A DNA stretch of 35,773 nt from Prosthecobacter sp. GTDB lineage: Bacteria; Verrucomicrobiota; Verrucomicrobiia; Verrucomicrobiales; Verrucomicrobiaceae. The stretch lies in the NCBI GenBank assembly GCA_030827515.1, contig JAUREI010000018.1, positions 1 through 35,773 of the forward strand, in the 5' to 3' direction. Each line of letters opens with the position of its first letter. Within the stretch, counting starts at the first letter, position 1. Shown piece after piece: positions 33,067 to 35,773 of the stretch. Under the pieces are notes generated by a model. The model was given only the letters and a program-made list of their open reading frames with translations, was not told where the DNA came from and searched no databases. The position numbers and the translations under genes are program-made.

Positions 33067-34023
33067 ATTAGCAATCCATTCCAAAGCATCAACAGCGGCC
33101 AGTTCAAACCCGGACAGGGAGGACCCGCTGGTCAGCCCCCTGCGGGTCGTCCCACCGGGCCCGCCAGTGGCACTCCACGTCCCACCGGGCCTGCCAGTGG
33201 CGCACCCCGCCCCTCCGGTCCGTCGCGTCCTGCTGGACCTGCTGGACCTGCTGGACCTGCTGGACCTGCTGGACAGCGCCCCGGTCCCACCGGTCCGCCC
33301 GCCTTCCGTGGCGGCATGGGTGGCTTTGGCGGCAACCGCGGCCCGATGCGCAACAACCGCAATGGACGCTATGTCGACCAGACCCGGGTCAACGAACGCA
33401 TCCGCGCTCCCAAGGTGCGTGTTCTTGATGGTGTCACCAACCAGCAGCTGGGTGTGCTGCCGACCGCTCAAGCCCTGCGCATGGCGCGTGAGCGCGGTCT
33501 CGACCTCGTGGAAGTCGCGTCGAATGCCGAGCCGCCGGTCTGCAAGATCGTCGACTACGGCAAATACAAGTACCTCCAGGAGAAGCACAAGAAGGAGGCC
33601 CACAAGAACCACAAGGGCGGCAAGGTGAAGGAAATGAAATTCCGCATCGGCATCGACCCACACGATTACCAGATCAAGATCCTGCACGCGGAGGATTTCC
33701 TCGCGGAAGGCCACAAGGTGCGCATCCAGCTTCAGTTCAAGGGTCGCCAGATGGCCCACCAGGAGCTGGGGCATGAACTGGCCGCCAAGATCAAGACTGA
33801 TCTGCAGACGATGGGTCACGCCGACCAGGAGCCGAAGATGGCCGGCCGCAACATCAACATGCAGATCAGTCCGCTGCCGGAGCGCCAGCGCGTGCGCAAG
33901 TTCAAGACCCACCTGAAGGGGGTCACCGCCCACGCCGACATCCAGCATCACGAGGGTCACGACCCGCGCGAAGATCGCCACGACGTCGAGGACGCCCACG
34001 ACGACGACCCGCCCCACGGCTGA
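33067..34023 (+). CDS. infC: Translation initiation factor IF-3 with long collagen-like N-terminal extension, AUU start
   Basis: Read from AUU 33067, the protein has 318 residues, against about 170-180 usually. Residues 1-95 are an extension rich in Gly, Pro and Ala, beginning SNPFQSINSGQFKPGQGG. It includes two copies of a 10-residue unit (RPTGPASG plus two variable residues) and PAGPAGPAGPAGPAGQ, a Gly-X-Y collagen-like run, then an Arg/Gly-rich segment (FRGGMGGFGGNRGPMRNNRNGR). The IF-3 core follows: RVNERIRAPKVRVLDGVTNQQLGVLPTAQALRMARERGLDLVEVASNAEPPVCKIVDYGKYKY (N domain), the Lys-rich linker, and KEMKFRIGIDPHDYQIK...LRRE-like C domain. The C-terminus is His/Asp-rich (HHEGHDPREDRHDVEDAHDDD). 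IF-3 binds 30S and proofreads initiation. The usual rpmI-rplT partners do not follow. Confidence 0.93.
   Translation: MSNPFQSINSGQFKPGQGGPAGQPPAGRPTGPASGTPRPTGPASGAPRPSGPSRPAGPAGPAGPAGPAGQRPGPTGPPAFRGGMGGFGGNRGPMRNNRNGRYVDQTRVNERIRAPKVRVLDGVTNQQLGVLPTAQALRMARERGLDLVEVASNAEPPVCKIVDYGKYKYLQEKHKKEAHKNHKGGKVKEMKFRIGIDPHDYQIKILHAEDFLAEGHKVRIQLQFKGRQMAHQELGHELAAKIKTDLQTMGHADQEPKMAGRNINMQISPLPERQRVRKFKTHLKGVTAHADIQHHEGHDPREDRHDVEDAHDDDPPHG
33148..33207 (+). repeat. Two 30-bp tandem repeats coding the RPTGPASG unit
   Basis: The units 33148-33177 and 33178-33207 share 25 of 30 bases or so, differing mainly in the last codons and at one third position. They lie in the coding region for the N-terminal extension of IF-3 and code two RPTGPASG-x-x decapeptides. 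Confidence 0.7.
33229..33273 (+). repeat. Five identical 9-bp tandem repeats coding (PAG)5
   Basis: CCTGCTGGA is repeated five times without a mismatch, in frame in infC, coding PAGPAGPAGPAGPAG. Perfect identity in a 9-bp unit implies recent expansion or slippage; copy number changes would keep the frame. Confidence 0.9.
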
Positions 34024-34086
34024 TCCGTTGGCTTGATCAGGATGGTTTCGCTGGCCGGCCTCGCCGGTTCAGTCCAAATTGTCGTC

Positions 34087-35004
34087 ATGCCGACGGACGA
34101 ATCCTCCCAGCGCACCGCCAGGCGCGCCATGCGCCTGTCGCTCTTTGCCAGCTTCCTGCTGCTGGCCCTGAAGCTCGGCGCCTACACGCTCACCGGCTCG
34201 TCCGCCATCCTTGGCGACGCCGCGGAATCCGTGGTGCATCTGGCGGCGGTGTTTTTCGCCTCCTTCAGTCTCTGGCTGTCGCAGCGCCCCCCGGACGCCA
34301 ACCATCCCTACGGCCACAGCAAAATCGCCTTCCTCTCGGCCGGTGTCGAAGGTGCGGTCATCCTCGCCGCCGCCGTTTACATCGCCGTCGAGTCCGTGCG
34401 CCGCTGGGCCGGCGGCCAGATGGTGACCCAGGCCGGCCTGGGCATGCTGCTGACCGCCGTTGGCATCGGGATCAACCTGGTGCTGGGCTGCGCCCTGCTG
34501 CGAACGGGACGACGTCATGGACTGCTGATCCTGCGCGCGAACGGCCGGCACGTGCTCACCGACGCCTGGACCAGCTTTGGCGCACTTGCCGGCCTTGGCA
34601 TGACCCAACTCACCGGCCGACCCTGGTGGGATCCGCTGTTCGGGCTGCTCATCGCCGGCAACATTCTCGTCTCCGGCTACGGTCTGGTGCGCGAGAGCGT
34701 CACCGGCCTGATGGATCAGGCGGATCCGCGTCTGGCACGTGAACTTGAGGAGGCGCTGGACCGTGAAACTGCCGCGCGCGGTGTCAGCTACCACGCCCTG
34801 CGCCATCGAGATTCCGGCGACGTCCACCATGTCGACGTCCATCTGCTTTTTCCCGACGCCATCCTGCTGCGCGACGCCCACCGGCTTGCCACCGAAATTG
34901 AGCGCGCCGTTGCTGCCGCGGTCGGCTCCCGCCTGCAGATCACCACCCACCTTGAAACGGCTGGTGATCATGACCACATCCACCCGCGTGAATTCGAACT
35001 CTGA
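34087..35004 (+). CDS. Cation diffusion facilitator (CDF) family transporter
   Basis: A 305-residue protein with six likely membrane segments, the CDF norm. I chose ATG 34087 (MPTDESSQRTARRAMRLSLFASFLLLALKLGAY); an ATG at 34042 would add 15 residues of no clear family similarity. TM2 has GSSAILGDAAESVVHLAAV, with the conserved Asp but His where many members have Asn or Asp. TM5 has HVLTDAWTSFGAL, the HxxxD metal site common in zinc exporters. The C-terminal cytoplasmic domain contains HALRHRDSGDVHHVDVHLLFP and the His-rich end HLETAGDHDHIH. CDF proteins move Zn2+, Co2+, Fe2+ or Mn2+ out of the cytoplasm against protons. The metal is not determined. It overlaps the start of birA. Confidence 0.9.
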   Translation: MPTDESSQRTARRAMRLSLFASFLLLALKLGAYTLTGSSAILGDAAESVVHLAAVFFASFSLWLSQRPPDANHPYGHSKIAFLSAGVEGAVILAAAVYIAVESVRRWAGGQMVTQAGLGMLLTAVGIGINLVLGCALLRTGRRHGLLILRANGRHVLTDAWTSFGALAGLGMTQLTGRPWWDPLFGLLIAGNILVSGYGLVRESVTGLMDQADPRLARELEEALDRETAARGVSYHALRHRDSGDVHHVDVHLLFPDAILLRDAHRLATEIERAVAAAVGSRLQITTHLETAGDHDHIHPREFEL

Positions 35005-35773
35005 ACCGATCCCCCTGGATCAGGCCTGGCTGCAGACCGCCTGTGCGGAGTCGGACCTGCCCTGGCGCGTGCGCGTGGTTGCCGAAACCGGCTCGACGAG
35101 TGACGACCTGCGCTCGGCCGCCCTCGCCGGCGAGGGGCCCGGTGCGGTGCTTTTCGCCGAGGCCCAGACGGCCGGGCGCGGCCGGCGTGCGAATCGCTGG
35201 CTGGCACCTCCCGGGCGCGACCTGATGCTGTCGCTGCTTCTGAGGCCGGAGGGACCGCAGGCCTGTTGGCCGCGGCTGACGACGCTGGCCGCTCTGGCCC
35301 TCTGCCGGGCCATCGAGGCGGTGCTGCCGCTGCGACCCCTCATCAAGTGGCCCAATGACCTGCATCTCGGCGGTCGCAAACTCGCCGGCCTGCTCGCCGA
35401 AACGGCGGTGGCTCCGGGTGGGGCGGTGCTGGTGTTGGGCATTGGCCTGAACGTCAACACCCGCGAGTTTCCCGCCGCCTTGGCGGACACGGCGACCTCG
35501 CTGACCCGTGAGCTTTCTGCACCCCGGCCGGTGGAGGTCGACCGCCATGAGTTGGCTGTGTCTCTGCTCACCGAATTGCACCGGCAGTTGCCGCGGCTCG
35601 ACGAGGGTTTTGTCGAGGCCCTGCATGAGGTGCGGGCACGCAGCCTGCTGCTCGGCCGACAAGTTCGGGCCCGCCAGGGGCAAGGTGAGGTGGTCGGCCG
35701 CGCCGTCGATCTTGACGAGGAGGGTCGGCTGCGTCTCGAGCGCGCCGATGGTGAAACCGTGTTGCTCGACAGC
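34970..35773 (+). CDS. birA: Biotin--[acetyl-CoA-carboxylase] ligase, 3'-truncated by window edge
   Basis: The frame is open from ATG 34970 to the last base, 268 codons, so the end lies beyond the window. The ATG overlaps the CDF gene by 35 bp; GTG 34988 is an alternative. The enzyme attaches biotin to the carrier subunit of acetyl-CoA carboxylase via biotinyl-AMP. Visible motifs: VVAETGSTSDDLRSA (substrate strand), AEAQTAGRGRRANRW (the GRGRR loop that covers biotinyl-AMP), IKWPNDLHLGGRKLAGLLAE (ATP/biotin site, KWPND) and VLGIGLNVN. The C-terminal SH3-like domain begins at about LLLGRQVRARQGQGEVVG. There is no N-terminal DNA-binding domain, so it is a group I enzyme without the BirA repressor role. 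Confidence 0.93.
   Translation, partial: MTTSTRVNSNSEPIPLDQAWLQTACAESDLPWRVRVVAETGSTSDDLRSAALAGEGPGAVLFAEAQTAGRGRRANRWLAPPGRDLMLSLLLRPEGPQACWPRLTTLAALALCRAIEAVLPLRPLIKWPNDLHLGGRKLAGLLAETAVAPGGAVLVLGIGLNVNTREFPAALADTATSLTRELSAPRPVEVDRHELAVSLLTELHRQLPRLDEGFVEALHEVRARSLLLGRQVRARQGQGEVVGRAVDLDEEGRLRLERADGETVLLDS

Noticed and set aside
33316-34023. ATG start of IF-3 at 33316
   Set aside because: No good ribosome site precedes it, while GGAGGT lies 5 nt before the in-frame ATT at 33067 and the frame between them is open.

Overview
The window is a GC-rich, gene-dense bacterial chromosome segment that reads as Verrucomicrobiota. This is an inference from gene content: two DUF1501 proteins with Tat-type leaders, a DUF1549/DUF1553 protein, a sulfatase, two Gfo/Idh/MocA oxidoreductases, two PQQ-type beta-propeller proteins and an SGNH hydrolase. 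A related planctomycete-like lineage cannot be excluded without a phylogeny. There is no rRNA, tRNA, CRISPR array, phage or insertion sequence that I can recognise. The first gene (dihydroorotase family) and the last (biotin ligase) run off the window ends.

Layout. 1-7573, mostly plus strand: dihydroorotase-like protein, glutaredoxin (minus), secreted beta-propeller protein, small secreted protein (minus), SGNH hydrolase, O-acetylhomoserine sulfhydrylase (metY) and a divergent SAICAR synthetase-family protein. 7607-11887, minus strand: lysS, then an NsrR-type Rrf2 regulator, a single-heme CxxCH protein and a secreted serine hydrolase. The last three look like one nitric-oxide-responsive unit behind a perfect 17-bp palindrome. 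12254-14152, plus: a Gfo/Idh-type protein and an orphan ECF sigma factor whose upstream region carries two long inverted repeats. 14165-20637, minus: membrane-anchored beta-propeller protein, MOSC protein, DUF1501 protein, a kinase-MurQ fusion for MurNAc recycling and a second Gfo/Idh protein. 20638-21369 has no convincing gene apart from a terminator. 21370-32663, minus: DUF1501 + DUF1549/1553 pair, sulfatase, PAP2 phosphatase + GT39 glycosyltransferase, purQ, purL and sufT. 33067-35773, plus: infC with an AUU start, a CDF cation transporter and birA.

How the genes work together. purL-purQ are co-transcribed, probably with sufT, and end at a good intrinsic terminator before the GT39-PAP2 pair, which share a 4-bp overlap and look like an envelope lipid/glycan modification pair. 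DUF1549/1553 + DUF1501 is a standard secreted pair of these phyla; the adjacent sulfatase suggests degradation of sulfated polysaccharide. The kinase-MurQ fusion would carry out two successive steps of MurNAc salvage in one polypeptide.

Items most worth a second look: (1) the NsrR-like regulator, its operator with proteobacterial-type geometry, and an uncharacterised CxxCH protein; (2) the kinase-MurQ fusion; (3) IF-3 with an AUU start, a collagen-like Gly/Pro/Ala-rich N-terminal extension coded by tandem repeats, and a structured leader; (4) a dihydroorotase that has lost expected metal and catalytic residues; (5) the ECF sigma promoter region.
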